Below, one piece after another: positions 51,586 through 60,750 of a stretch of DNA of 64,000 nt (the stretch's first letter is position 1; each line of letters opens with the position of its first letter). The notes below the pieces were generated by a model. It did not search any database and had not been told where the DNA came from. It worked only from the letters and a program-made list of their open reading frames with translations. The DNA is from Sphingomonadales bacterium UBA2683 (lineage in GTDB: Bacteria; Pseudomonadota; Alphaproteobacteria; Sphingomonadales; Sphingomonadaceae), in NCBI GenBank assembly GCA_002354635.1, contig DELZ01000005.1, positions 1 through 64,000 of the forward strand. The letters are read 5' to 3'. Both the position numbers and the translations under genes were made by a program.

Positions 51586-52686
51586 ATGACCTATCAGGAT
51601 GAATTTGCGCGGCGGCTGGGCCAGCGGGCGGGGGACGGCAAGGCCGCTGGCGGTCCTTCGACAGGCTCGGAACGAACGGACGAGGGGGAGAGACGTCATC
51701 CTGAACCTGTTTCAGGACCCCGGGCGGCCAGGCCGGAAGATCGGGGAAAGACGGACGGGGTCCTGAGACGAGCTCAGGATGACGATGAGGGGCGAGTTCA
51801 GGATAACGGTGATTATAATTCCGTTAGTGGTGAGCCTGTCGAACCACGCTTCTCGGACGAGAAGCGCCTTTCGGAGTCGCAGACGGCGCGCAGCGCCACC
51901 GGCTCAGGGCTAACGGACCAAGACGACACCACCCCAACCCGCACCCCCCGCCACGACGGCTGGCTCCCCGAAACCCGCGTCAAGTTCCTCGAAGCGCTCG
52001 CCCGCACCGGCAATGTCCAGGCGTCGGCTTATTATGTCCAGCTCAGCCGCCAGTCGGCCTATGACCTGCGCCGCCGCGACCCGGATTTTGCCCGGGCGTG
52101 GCGGGCGGCGCTGGTGCTGGCGCGCGATGTCGCCGAGGATGCGCTGCAGGAGCGGGCGATCGAGGGCATCGAGGAGCCGGTCTATTATCATGGCGAGGTC
52201 GTGGGCATGCGCCGCCGCTACGACAGCCGCCTGCTGCTGGCGCATCTGGCGCGGCTGGACAAGATCGCCGAGGAGATTCCGGCGCAGCGCGGCGCCGCCC
52301 GCTTCGAGGAGATGCTGGAGGCGATCCGCACCGGCGCGGACACCGCGCCGCTGATCGCCACCCCGACCGACGAGGAACTGGCCACCGCCGCTGCGCGCGC
52401 CGAGGCGCCGCCGCCGGCGGAGGAAGAGGGCGACGAATTTTACGCGGTCCACTGGCCGGCGGAGGAGGACCGGCCGGTCGACTATTACCGGATGACCCCG
52501 GAGGAAGCCGCCGCAATGGCACGCGAGGTCCCCGGCCTTGTCGCCATCCCCACAGGCACCCGCAACGGCGCCCTCGCCACCGCCATGCACATCGAGGAAC
52601 TGGCCCGCGCGGAAGCGGCGGAGAAGGCCGCCGGGGACGACCCCTGGCCGGAGGAAGGCGACGGCGCGGGGGGGTTAAGAATATGA
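51586..52686 (+). CDS. Small-terminase/HTH-like protein with repeat-derived N-terminal region
   Basis: The 366-aa frame begins MTYQDEFARRLG behind AAAGGAG. Residues about 23-88 are the translation of dispersed palindromes (SERTDEGERRHPEPVSGP and similar) and look like a disordered linker. The conserved part, about 120-225, is an HTH-like module (PETRVKFLEALARTGN, LSRQSAYDLRRRDPDFARAW, ERAIEGIEEPVYYHGE), close in pattern to phage small terminase subunits and related sphingomonad proteins. The rest is acidic and Ala-rich. No phage genes are adjacent, so a chromosomal DNA-binding role is more likely than packaging. Confidence 0.65.
   Translation: MTYQDEFARRLGQRAGDGKAAGGPSTGSERTDEGERRHPEPVSGPRAARPEDRGKTDGVLRRAQDDDEGRVQDNGDYNSVSGEPVEPRFSDEKRLSESQTARSATGSGLTDQDDTTPTRTPRHDGWLPETRVKFLEALARTGNVQASAYYVQLSRQSAYDLRRRDPDFARAWRAALVLARDVAEDALQERAIEGIEEPVYYHGEVVGMRRRYDSRLLLAHLARLDKIAEEIPAQRGAARFEEMLEAIRTGADTAPLIATPTDEELATAAARAEAPPPAEEEGDEFYAVHWPAEEDRPVDYYRMTPEEAAAMAREVPGLVAIPTGTRNGALATAMHIEELARAEAAEKAAGDDPWPEEGDGAGGLRI
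51653..51848 (+). repeat. Nested dispersed repeats inside a coding region
   Basis: Two inverted pairs are nested. The outer pair is CTTCGACAGGCTCGG (from 51653) with GAGCCTGTCGAACC (to 51848). The inner pair is CATCCTGAACCTGTTTCAGG (51694-51720 region) with the arm around GACGAGCTCAGGATGAC (51757-51784). The same families are intergenic at 24801-24960 and 52863-52934. The reading frame stays open through all of them. Confidence 0.8.
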
Positions 52687-53057
52687 CCCTGTAAAGTTTG
52701 TCAAGAATGGGCCGGGGGACGGAAGCGAAAAACAGAAACCACCCCGCGCTCCGCGCCCGACGCGGAGCCCTGCGCCCAAGGCACCATGGTGGAAGGCCGC
52801 GCAGGGCTCCGGATCAGGTCCGGAGCACAGGGGGTGATGGGCTATGAATCGCCATGAAGAAACCGTTCGCCCTGAGCCTGTCGAAGGGCCCCTCGCGACC
52901 GAAAACCGTCCTTCGACAGGCTCGGGACGAACGGGTGAAACAAGAAATCGTCATCCATTCTGTCATCCCCGCGCAGGCAGGGATCCAGATAGAGCTGACT
53001 ATGCCAACGGAAGTGCCGGCAAACGGGATTCCCGCCTGCACGGGAATGACAAAAGGC
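52687..53057. repeat. Repeat-filled gap between the HTH-like gene and rimO
   Basis: This 371-base gap has no gene. It holds a GC-rich stretch with a small inverted repeat (GCTCCGGATC and GGTCCGGAGC, about 52808-52826), the inverted pair at 52863-52934 (arms GAGCCTGTCGAAGG and CCTTCGACAGGCTC), and another inverted pair at 52962-53050 (arms TGTCATCCCCGCGCAGGCAG and CGCCTGCACGGGAATGACA). These lie where the two genes converge and may serve as terminators. Confidence 0.75.
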
Positions 53058-54419
53058 CTACCCGGCCACCCCGAACAGATCATGCTCATCCGCATCCTCG
53101 ATCACCGCATCGACAATATCGCCCACGGCCAGATCCGCCCCGACATTGCGCAAAAACACATTGCCATCAATCTCCGGCGCATCGGCCTCGGACCGCGCCG
53201 TCGCCCCGATATCGCCATCCTCGTCCGGCTCGCCGATCTCGTCGATGATCACCGGCAGCGTGCGGCCGATCTTGGCCTGCAGCTTGGCGGCGCTGATCCG
53301 GGCGGTCACGGCCATGATCCGCTGGTAGCGCTCTTCCTTGACCTCTTCCGGCACCGGACCGTCGAGCAGATTGGCGGCAGCCCCCTCGACGGGCTCAAAG
53401 CGGAACGCCCCGACCCGGTCGAGCTGCGCGTCCTCCAGCCAGTCGAGCAGATACTGGAAATCTGCCTCGGTCTCGCCGGGAAAGCCGACGACAAAGGTCG
53501 AGCGGATGGTGAGATCAGGGCAGATCTCGCGCCAGCTCTTGACCCGCTGCAGCACCTTGGCCTCGTTGGCCGGGCGCTTCATGCGCTTCAGCACATTGGG
53601 CGCGGCATGCTGGAACGGGATGTCGAGATAGGGGGTGATCTTGCCCTCGGCCATCAAGGGAATCACCTTGTCGACATGCGGATAGGGATAGACATAGTGG
53701 AGCCGGGTCCACACGCCGAGCTCGCCGAGCGCCACAGCCAGATCGGTCATATGCGCGCGCACCTCGCGGCCCTGCCCGATCGGGCCATTCCACACCCGCG
53801 GCTCATGCCGGATATCGACGCCATAGGCCGACGTATCCTGGCTGATCACCAGCAATTCCTTGGTGCCCGCCGCGACCAGCTTCTCCGCTTCGCGCAGGAT
53901 CGCATCGGGGCGGCGGCTGACCAGATCGCCGCGCAGGCTCGGAATGATGCAGAAGGAACAGCGGTGGTTGCAGCCTTCGCTGATCTTGAGATAGCTGTAG
54001 TGGCGCGGGGTCAGCTTCAGACCCGCTTCCGGCACCAGATCGACAAACGCACCGCGCGCCGCCGGCGCCGCCGCATGGACCGCGGTGACGACATCCTCAT
54101 ATTGATGCGCGCCGGTAACGGCCAGCACATCGGGGAAGCGCTTCATGATCAGGTCGGCTTCATTGCCCATGCAGCCGGTGACAATCACCCGGCCATTCTC
54201 GGCCATCGCCTCGCCAATCGCCTCGAGGCTCTCCTCCTTGGCGCTGTCGAGAAAGCCGCAGGTGTTGACCAGCACGACATCGGCGCCGGCATAGTCCGCC
54301 GACAGGTCATAGCCGTCCGAACGCAATTGCGTCAGAATCCGTTCGCTGTCGACCAGCGCCTTGGGACAGCCGAGCGAAACCATGCCGACTTTGGGCGGAG
54401 AGGGAATTTGGGTAGCCAT
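53058..54419 (-). CDS. rimO: Ribosomal protein S12 methylthiotransferase RimO
   Basis: RimO (453 aa) adds a methylthio group to the conserved Asp of ribosomal protein S12. The N-terminal UPF0004 domain has the three Cys of the auxiliary cluster (SLGCPKALVDSE, NTCGFLDSA, VTGCMGNEA). The radical-SAM motif CxxxCxxC is in GCNHRCSFCIIP. A C-terminal TRAM domain with DAVIEDADEHDLFG closes the protein. Motif pattern and length fit RimO rather than MiaB. It converges on the repeat cluster downstream and is divergent from the DUF1761 gene. Confidence 0.96.
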   Translation of the reverse strand: MATQIPSPPKVGMVSLGCPKALVDSERILTQLRSDGYDLSADYAGADVVLVNTCGFLDSAKEESLEAIGEAMAENGRVIVTGCMGNEADLIMKRFPDVLAVTGAHQYEDVVTAVHAAAPAARGAFVDLVPEAGLKLTPRHYSYLKISEGCNHRCSFCIIPSLRGDLVSRRPDAILREAEKLVAAGTKELLVISQDTSAYGVDIRHEPRVWNGPIGQGREVRAHMTDLAVALGELGVWTRLHYVYPYPHVDKVIPLMAEGKITPYLDIPFQHAAPNVLKRMKRPANEAKVLQRVKSWREICPDLTIRSTFVVGFPGETEADFQYLLDWLEDAQLDRVGAFRFEPVEGAAANLLDGPVPEEVKEERYQRIMAVTARISAAKLQAKIGRTLPVIIDEIGEPDEDGDIGATARSEADAPEIDGNVFLRNVGADLAVGDIVDAVIEDADEHDLFGVAG

Positions 54420-54660
54420 AGGGCGGGCGCTTTAGGCCTGTTTGGCCGGCGAGTCACGATCAATGTTGTGGCAGCATCCAGCTCCCGCCCCGAGCTCCGG
54501 CACCGGCCGGAGCCGATCTCGTGCCGCCGCCGCGCTGCGCGCCGGCAGGCGATATCCTGCCCGCAATGCCAGGCTGTTCGATTCATTGCCGAAAGCCTCC
54601 GATTCCGCTATACAAATCACCCCGGCAACGACCGGGAAACAATCTTTGAGGGAGGATGCA

Positions 54661-55074
54661 ATGAACATATTTGACGTTAACTGGATCGCGGTCGTGCTGG
54701 CCGCGCTCGCCGGCTTTCTCGTCGGCGGCATCTGGTACGGGCCGATCATGGGCAAGAAATGGATGGGCGCGGTCGGGTTGACCGAGGACCAGATCAAGCA
54801 GGGCAATATGGGGATGATCTACGGCGGCGCCTTTGCCTTCAGCCTGGTCGCCTCGTGGACGCTGGCGCACACGTTCGCGACCTATGCGGTGGACCTGTCC
54901 TTTGGCGTGAAGATTCTGACCGCCTTTGGCGTCGCGCTCGGCTTCATCGTCCCGGCCATCGGCACAAACTATCTGTTCTCGCAGAAAAAGCCGGCGCTGT
55001 TCTTCATCGACGCCACCTACTGGCTGCTGTTCTACATCGCCATGGGCGCGGTACACGCATGGTTTGGCCAATAA
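54661..55074 (+). CDS. DUF1761 membrane protein
   Basis: The 137-aa protein has four predicted helices (VLAALAGFLVGGIWYGPIMG, GGAFAFSLVASWTLAHTFA, KILTAFGVALGFIVPAIG and YWLLFYIAMGAVHAWFG). GGIWYGPIMGKKWM is the signature of the DUF1761 family, of unknown function. A strong GAGGGAGGA precedes MNIFDVNW. The 241-base gap to rimO upstream holds its promoter and the rimO promoter, neither of which I can define; the stretch shows no small gene. Confidence 0.88.
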   Translation: MNIFDVNWIAVVLAALAGFLVGGIWYGPIMGKKWMGAVGLTEDQIKQGNMGMIYGGAFAFSLVASWTLAHTFATYAVDLSFGVKILTAFGVALGFIVPAIGTNYLFSQKKPALFFIDATYWLLFYIAMGAVHAWFGQ

Positions 55075-55294
55075 TATCAGTACGTTACTGACGCTGACCG
55101 CAGGGTCATAGTGGGCGGGAAGACGCCGGGGTTGCCAAAATCGGGAGGGAAAGACAACGCCCGGCTTGTCTTGTCAATGCACGGCTGGCCAAAGGGTTCC
55201 GGCGGCGGGCAAAAAAGTGACGCGGATTGAACCGATCCGGGCCCCGGTGCGTAGGCTTTGCATCGAGACAGAAAACAGCAACGGGAGCTTTGCG

Positions 55295-55555
55295 ATGGAA
55301 CTGGTCGAAACCTTGCGATGGACTGCCAGCATCAGCGGCATGATCGCTGCCCTGATGGTCGCGCTCAACGCCGGCGCCAGGATCACCGGATGGGGCTTTG
55401 TCCTGTTCTGCGGATCGTCGATCGTCTGGGTGGCCGCGTCGCTGCTAGACGGCAACAGTCCGCTGGCGATCCAGAATGTCGTGCTGCTCGGAATCAACCT
55501 GCTGGGCGTCTACCGCTATCTGTGGCGCAAGCCCGAAGAGCAGGCCGCGGGCTGA
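55295..55555 (+). CDS. Small membrane protein of unknown function
   Basis: The 86-aa protein has three hydrophobic segments (SISGMIAALMVALNAGARI, GFVLFCGSSIVWVAASLL and AIQNVVLLGINLLGVYRYL), ending in a basic tail LWRKPEEQ. The pattern resembles small YgjV/SemiSWEET-like membrane proteins found in sphingomonads. I start at MELVETL behind GGGAG; an upstream in-frame ATG would add 43 hydrophilic residues without a good ribosome site. No functional context; the converging hydrolase gene ends 13 bases later. Confidence 0.7.
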   Translation: MELVETLRWTASISGMIAALMVALNAGARITGWGFVLFCGSSIVWVAASLLDGNSPLAIQNVVLLGINLLGVYRYLWRKPEEQAAG

Positions 55556-55568
55556 CCGGCGCGGCGGC

Positions 55569-56288
55569 TCAGGTGCGGCCGGCGAGCGTATCGGCAATGA
55601 TCCGCCAGACCTTGGGGTTGAAACCGAGGCCGAAATGCCCGCCGTCGACACGGATATTGCGGGCCTGCGGATTGTAGATGTCCCTGGCGATATCGGGTCC
55701 GACGATGCCGTCGCGGTTGGAATAGATGACGGTCAGTGGCTGGTCGAAACCGATGCTGTTGCGTTCGTGGACCTCGCGCTCGAACTGGTCGAGCCGGATA
55801 TTGGCGGACCGGGCGTAACGCTGGCCCGGCGTGGTATATTTGGGGCCACCGATAATCGGCGTGCCCATGGTGATCACCTCGCGCACCAGATGCGGCGACA
55901 GCCGCGCGACCTCGCGGGCAATGATCCCGCCGAGCGACCAGCCGATGAGGGTGAATGGCCGTTCGCCTTGGGCGGCAAAGCGGGTTTCGGCCAGCTTGGT
56001 GAAGCGCGCGACATCGCGATCGACCGAGCCCTTGTTGCGGCCCAGCGACCAGTCCGCGACATCATAGTTGATCCGCCCCAGAAAGGCCTCGAGCGGACGC
56101 AAAGACAGCTCGCTGCCCCCATAGCCCGGGATCAGGTAGACCGGCCTGCCGTCTCCGCGCGGCGCCGTCACCAGCCGCGGCCATTGCAGGCCAAAGCGAA
56201 CGAGATCGAGCGGCAGCGATATCTCTCCCAGCTGCGCCAGCCGGTGCGGCGGACGCAGTCCGGTCGGCATGTCTAGGGGTTTGGCCAT
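55569..56288 (-). CDS. Alpha/beta hydrolase, lipase-like
   Basis: The 239-aa protein has VYLIPGYGGSELSLRPLE (oxyanion hole region), the nucleophile elbow GWSLGG, an Asp candidate in YSNRDGIVGP and the catalytic His in VDGGHFGLGF. It is a compact alpha/beta hydrolase like the PGAP1/lipase class that also includes esterases. No signal peptide was seen. It is 85 bases downstream of the potassium channel gene on the same strand; its substrate is unknown. Confidence 0.82.
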   Translation of the reverse strand: MAKPLDMPTGLRPPHRLAQLGEISLPLDLVRFGLQWPRLVTAPRGDGRPVYLIPGYGGSELSLRPLEAFLGRINYDVADWSLGRNKGSVDRDVARFTKLAETRFAAQGERPFTLIGWSLGGIIAREVARLSPHLVREVITMGTPIIGGPKYTTPGQRYARSANIRLDQFEREVHERNSIGFDQPLTVIYSNRDGIVGPDIARDIYNPQARNIRVDGGHFGLGFNPKVWRIIADTLAGRT

Positions 56289-56373
56289 CTGGAAACTCCG
56301 CGGTTGAATGTCCAGAATAGCGGCTTATCTCGCAGGTGCAACATGAACCATCGAACAGGCCGGTGCAAAGGGA

Positions 56374-57432
56374 TCAGGCCTTTTCCCGGGCCCGGTTCTC
56401 GGATCCGTTGCCGGGCATGATCTCGACGATGATATCGCCCGCCTCGAGCATGGTCGCTTCCTGTTCCCAGAAACCGAAGACCTCATCGCCCCGGTAAATC
56501 CGGACGCCCAGTCCCGAGCCGACCACTTCGTTCATCGCCATGCCGACTTCATCTTCGGTCACGGACCGCTGGACCAGCTTCACGCGGCCTGTAGCCGACG
56601 CCAGATCACTGAGATAGTCGGAAATCTTGGCCCCTTCACAGCTGCCGGCGAGCAGCAGGCCGGCGAAGCTGACCGGATTGATGACGGTCGTCGCCCCGGC
56701 CTGTCGCGCGAGCAGCTCATTGTCGGCCGCCTTGATCGATACGCTGATCGGCAAGTGATAGGCCAAATGGCGGGCGGTCAGCACAATCAGGATACTGGTA
56801 TCGTCCCGGCCCGCTGAAACGATCAGCGAGCGGGCCCGCGATATCTTGACGTTCATCAGCGCATTGTCACGGGTGGCATCGCCATTGATCACGGCGCAGC
56901 CGAGCTTCTCGGCCTGGGACAGGGCATCGTCGGACGAATCGATCACGACAATTTCTTCCGGGTTGGTGCCGCGAGCGAGCAGTTCCTGCACCGCTTCGCT
57001 GCCGCTCGTGCCAAAGCCGGCGATCACGATATGATCGTGCAAGTTGCTTTGAATCAGTTTCATGCGCCAATTGTCCCAGGTTCGTTTGAAAACAAAATTA
57101 TAGGCCGTGCCGACAAAGATTAGCACGACGAAGATGCGAATAGGAGTCACAACCAGCGCATCGAACATCCGCGCCCGTTCGGTAACCGGAGCGATGTCGC
57201 CATAACCGGTTGTGGTGATCGAAATCATCGTGAAATAGACGACGTCCAGAAAGCTGACATCGCCGTCATAGCTATCCTGCAGGCCATTGCGGTCAAAATA
57301 ATGCACCGAAACAGCCATCCCGATAAGCGCGAGGACGAAGGTGACCCGCCAGGCAATATCCGCCCATATCGGCAGACTGGAACGTCGCCGAAGTGTGAAA
57401 TAGTCGGAAATCTTGCGGTTTTTGCCTGCCAT
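56374..57432 (-). CDS. Potassium channel with TrkA-N (RCK) domain
   Basis: The 352-aa protein has two membrane helices around a pore loop with the K+ selectivity filter (ITTTGYGDIAPV). A cytosolic TrkA-N NAD-binding domain follows (HIVIAGFGTSGSEAVQELL, VIDSSDD, VINGDATRDNALMN) and ends in a TrkA-C-like segment. This is the MthK-type architecture, a ligand-gated K+ channel. I start at MAGKNRKISDY; a longer frame would run into the 3' end of the upstream gene. It follows that gene by 7 bases. Confidence 0.9.
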   Translation of the reverse strand: MAGKNRKISDYFTLRRRSSLPIWADIAWRVTFVLALIGMAVSVHYFDRNGLQDSYDGDVSFLDVVYFTMISITTTGYGDIAPVTERARMFDALVVTPIRIFVVLIFVGTAYNFVFKRTWDNWRMKLIQSNLHDHIVIAGFGTSGSEAVQELLARGTNPEEIVVIDSSDDALSQAEKLGCAVINGDATRDNALMNVKISRARSLIVSAGRDDTSILIVLTARHLAYHLPISVSIKAADNELLARQAGATTVINPVSFAGLLLAGSCEGAKISDYLSDLASATGRVKLVQRSVTEDEVGMAMNEVVGSGLGVRIYRGDEVFGFWEQEATMLEAGDIIVEIMPGNGSENRAREKA

Positions 57433-57439
57433 GCCCGGG

Positions 57440-58489
57440 TCAGCCGCGCTTCGGCAGATGGATGTTCGGGTCGACCGGCTTGCGATCCTTGCGGATTTCG
57501 AAGTGCAGTTGCGGTTCCTGCACATAGCCGCTTTCGCCAGCGAGACCGATAATGTCGCCAGCTTTCACTTTCTGGCCGCGCGTCACGCTAAGCTTGTCGG
57601 CATGGCCATAAGCGGTCACCCAGCCGGAGCCGTGGTTGATCAGGATCAACCCGCCGAACACGCCGATTTCGTCACCGCTATAAGCGACCACACCGTCAGC
57701 CGAAGCGCGGATCGGCGTTCCTGTCGGGACACCGATGTTGAGACCATCATTGACCTTGCCGCCACCTTTGCTGCCAAAACTGGAGAGAACCGTGCCATCC
57801 ACCGGCCACTGGAATCGCCCCGAGAAATTGGCAGGCGAAGCGATTGTGGCATTGGGGGTGATGGCTTTTCGCCAATCGGATGGTTCCTTGACAGCGACGC
57901 CGTCGGCCAGCGCGGGTTGGCTTCCGGTGACAATATCGTCAATATCGAGATTGAAGGCGGCCGCGCGTTGCTCGATCGTCAGACTGGCCGGATCGCTTGG
58001 AGCACTCGCAGGCAGCAGCAGCTTTTGACCAACCCGCAGAATATAGGGCTCATCCAGCGCATTGAGCGCCACAACCTCACCCCATGACGCACCATAGGCA
58101 CGGGCGATTGCGATCCCGGTCTCGCCTGACGCGACGCTATGATAGCGCCCGCCAATGATTTTGAGGCGTTGGCCCGGTTGGATCACATATGGGTCGACCA
58201 GTCCGTTGGCCGACGCGATGATCTGTGATCCCGCACCGGTCTTGTTGGCAATTCCGCGCAATGTGTCCCCCGGTTGCACAATATACGTCCCGGATTCCAC
58301 AAATCGGGAACGTGGCGTAACGGGAGCTGCTTGCCATGTTGAAACTGGCGCCTGTTCCGGCACAGAACCCAAAACGGCGGGATCCGTGCGCAATTGCGGC
58401 AGGACCGGCGGCGGAGCATAGTCATTATGGCCCGGCGGGATGCAGGCAGTCGCTCCCAGGACCGATATCAGGATCGCAATATGACGCAT
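57440..58489 (-). CDS. NlpD-like lipoprotein with two LysM domains and degenerate LytM domain
   Basis: The 349-aa protein has a lipobox (LGATAC), two LysM modules (about 67-110 and 113-160; YIVQPGDTLRGIANKTG and YHSVASGETG) and a C-terminal M23/LytM domain. The zinc-site HxxxD is VNDGLNIG here, so both ligands are lost, and HxH is QLHFEIR. It should therefore be inactive as a peptidase and act like NlpD/EnvC to activate cell-wall amidases during division. Sitting next to surE as in many proteobacteria supports this. The ATG at MRHIAILIS gives a clean lipoprotein signal. Confidence 0.85.
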   Translation of the reverse strand: MRHIAILISVLGATACIPPGHNDYAPPPVLPQLRTDPAVLGSVPEQAPVSTWQAAPVTPRSRFVESGTYIVQPGDTLRGIANKTGAGSQIIASANGLVDPYVIQPGQRLKIIGGRYHSVASGETGIAIARAYGASWGEVVALNALDEPYILRVGQKLLLPASAPSDPASLTIEQRAAAFNLDIDDIVTGSQPALADGVAVKEPSDWRKAITPNATIASPANFSGRFQWPVDGTVLSSFGSKGGGKVNDGLNIGVPTGTPIRASADGVVAYSGDEIGVFGGLILINHGSGWVTAYGHADKLSVTRGQKVKAGDIIGLAGESGYVQEPQLHFEIRKDRKPVDPNIHLPKRG

Positions 58490-58602
58490 ATATGACCCCA
58501 TTAACCAACTCTTCCCCTCAGGAGAACGCTATTAGCAGCAAAACCGGAGCTTGCCAGCCCCGCCGCCCAAAACATAGCAAATTCGCGGCCAATAGAACGC
58601 AA

Positions 58603-59367
58603 TCAGGGATAGAGCTTCTTCAAGCTATCCATCGAATCGTAATGGGTGAGATCCAGATGGAGCGGTGTAATCGAGACAAAGCCGTCAGCGATCGCTTCCA
58701 GGTCGGTGCTGTGCGCCGGCGTTTCCACCATCGGTCCGAGACCGAACCAGTGATATTCAAAACCGCGCGGGTCGCGGTTGCTGATGATCTGCAGGCGGCC
58801 ATAATCCCGGATACCCTGGGACACGACCTGCACACCCTTCACGTCACTCGCCGGCAGCGCCGGAAAATTGATGTTCACCAGCGTCCGATGATCCATGCGC
58901 TGCTTGATCAGCGGGCGCAGCACACGTTCACCCCATTGCAGCGCAGCATCAAACGGGACATTGGCGCCGATATCCTCTCGGGTGTAAGCTTGGCTCAGAG
59001 CGATCGACGGGATGCCCGCCAGGGCACCTTCCATCGCGGCCGATACCGTGCCAGAATAGGTGACATCCTCGCCGAGATTTGCGCCGCGATTGACTCCGGA
59101 CAGAATAAGGTCCGGCGGTCCGTCCTTCATGATCTTGGCCACGGCCATCATCACGCTGTCCGTCGGCGTGCCATCGACCGAATATTGCTGGTCGCCGCGT
59201 TTGCGGATACGCAGTGGCCGGGTAAGGGTCAGCGAATGGCCCGCTCCCGAATTCTCGTCGGACGGAGCGACAATCCAGATATCGTTGGAAAAATGCGACG
59301 CAATATCGAGCAGGATTTTCATTCCCGGTGCGTCGAATCCATCGTCGTTGGTCAGCAAAATGCGCAT
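58603..59367 (-). CDS. surE: 5'-nucleotidase SurE
   Basis: SurE (254 aa) is a metal-dependent nucleotide phosphatase of stationary phase. The Asp pair is in ILLTNDDGFDAPGM, the Ser/Asn site in APSDENSGAGHSLT, and SGVNRGANLGEDVTYSGTVSAA is the other signature. Length is normal. It overlaps serS by one base (TGATG) and lies 113 bases before the NlpD-like gene, so the order serS-surE-nlpD is conserved as in related bacteria. No pcm gene is present between them. Confidence 0.96.
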   Translation of the reverse strand: MRILLTNDDGFDAPGMKILLDIASHFSNDIWIVAPSDENSGAGHSLTLTRPLRIRKRGDQQYSVDGTPTDSVMMAVAKIMKDGPPDLILSGVNRGANLGEDVTYSGTVSAAMEGALAGIPSIALSQAYTREDIGANVPFDAALQWGERVLRPLIKQRMDHRTLVNINFPALPASDVKGVQVVSQGIRDYGRLQIISNRDPRGFEYHWFGLGPMVETPAHSTDLEAIADGFVSITPLHLDLTHYDSMDSLKKLYP

Positions 59368-60647
59368 CAGGCGGGCTCCAGTGTTTCTATGCCGCCCATA
59401 TAGGGAAGCAATACCGACGGAATGATAACCGAACCATCGGCCTGCTGATAGTTCTCGAGCACTGCGACCAAGGTCCGGCCCACCGCAAGTCCCGAACCGT
59501 TGAGCGTGTGCACAAACCTGGTTCCCTTTTCCTCGCCTTCAGGGCGGAACCGCGCGTTCATACGCCGTGCCTGAAAGTCGCCGCAATTGGAAATGCTGGA
59601 GATCTCGCGATAGGTATTCTGACCCGGCAGCCACACTTCCAGATCGAAAGTCTTGCGGGCAGCGGCGCCCATGTCGCCCGCACAAAGCAGCATTTTCCGA
59701 TAGGGCAGCTCCAGCGCTCGCAGGATCGATTCCGCCGCCTTGGTCATCCGCTCATGTTCTTGTGCACTGTGATCGGGGTGGGCAATGGTCACGAGCTCAA
59801 CCTTCTCAAACTGGTGCTGACGGATCAGGCCCTTGGTGTCCTTGCCCGCCGATCCCGCTTCGCTACGAAAACAGGGGGTCAGGGCCGTCAGCCGGATCGG
59901 CAGCTTCGTTTCATCCAGTATCTGCTCACGGACGCTGTTGGTCAGGCTGACTTCTGCGGTCGGGATCAGCCAGCGGCCATCCGTGGTCTGGAACATGTCT
60001 TCCGCAAATTTCGGCAATTGGCCAACGCCGAACACGGCATCATCGCGCACCAGCAACGGGGGCGCACATTCCTGATAACCGTTTTCGATGGTCTGCTGGT
60101 CCAGCATATATTGCCCGATCGCCCGCTGCAGTTTTGCCATTTGCCCCCGCAGGAAAGCAAAGCGTGCACCCGACATTTCGGCAGCCGTTTCAAAATCAAG
60201 ACCCAGTGCCGGCCCGATATCGCTATGCTCGCGAGCGGTGAAATCAAACACACGTGGTTCGCCCCAGCTGTCGATCTCGACATTGTCATCTTCATTCTCG
60301 CCGGGTGGAACGTCATCGGCAGGCAGATTTGGCAAGGCTGCCAGAATATCCTGCAAACGCCCCGAAACTTCGCGTTCTTTCTCCTCCACCTCGGGCATCT
60401 TGCTTTTCAATTCTGCGACTTCGGCCATCAAGGCCTTTGCCGCTTCCTCGTCACCCTGAGCCTTGGCCTTGCCGATTGCCTTGGACGCCTCATTGCGGCG
60501 TGCCTGCCCGTTCTGCAACTCGGTTTTCAGCGCGCGAATCTGCTCGTCCAGCGCCAGCAAATTCTGCGCAGTCGACTCGCCCCCTCGCTTCGCCAGCGCG
60601 GCATCAAAAACTTCCGGGTTTTCGCGAATATATTTTATATCATGCAT
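59367..60647 (-). CDS. serS: Seryl-tRNA synthetase
   Basis: SerS (426 aa) charges tRNA-Ser. The N-terminal 100 residues form the long antiparallel coiled coil (EIRALKTELQNGQARRNEA, then KALMAEVAELKSKMPEV). The class II core has motif 2 around LTPCFRSEAGSAG and motif 3 ending FVHTLNGSGLAVGRTLVAVLE. It starts MHDIKYIRENP, the canonical start. It is the first gene of the serS-surE-nlpD-channel run on the minus strand. Confidence 0.97.
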   Translation of the reverse strand: MHDIKYIRENPEVFDAALAKRGGESTAQNLLALDEQIRALKTELQNGQARRNEASKAIGKAKAQGDEEAAKALMAEVAELKSKMPEVEEKEREVSGRLQDILAALPNLPADDVPPGENEDDNVEIDSWGEPRVFDFTAREHSDIGPALGLDFETAAEMSGARFAFLRGQMAKLQRAIGQYMLDQQTIENGYQECAPPLLVRDDAVFGVGQLPKFAEDMFQTTDGRWLIPTAEVSLTNSVREQILDETKLPIRLTALTPCFRSEAGSAGKDTKGLIRQHQFEKVELVTIAHPDHSAQEHERMTKAAESILRALELPYRKMLLCAGDMGAAARKTFDLEVWLPGQNTYREISSISNCGDFQARRMNARFRPEGEEKGTRFVHTLNGSGLAVGRTLVAVLENYQQADGSVIIPSVLLPYMGGIETLEPA

Positions 60648-60693
60648 GGCAATCGCCTATGCCGAGCGACTGTTTCACTTGCAAGACCGCAAA

Positions 60694-60726
60694 GAAAAAA
60701 GCGGCCAGATTGCTCCGGCCGCCCTT
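60694..60726 (-). terminator. Rho-independent terminator after the Ser-rich gene
   Basis: Minus-strand stem GCGGCCGG with CCAGATT-side partner (60701-60722) is followed by six T residues. It lies 25-55 bases past the stop of the Ser-rich protein gene and just before serS. Confidence 0.75.
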
Positions 60727-60750
60727 TCGATTTTTCCTGATGCGAATTGC

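Noticed and set aside
51586..52686. Start of a prophage, from the terminase-like module
   Set aside because: No large terminase, portal, capsid or integrase gene is nearby.
52854..54674. A 606-codon open frame on the plus strand opposite rimO
   Set aside because: It is the antisense of rimO, without family motifs; rimO has all its cysteines and domains.
57440..58489. Active M23 endopeptidase
   Set aside because: Both zinc-ligand motifs are altered.
59328..60740. A 470-codon frame opposite serS
   Set aside because: SerS is fully recognisable on the minus strand; the plus frame has no ribosome site or family pattern.
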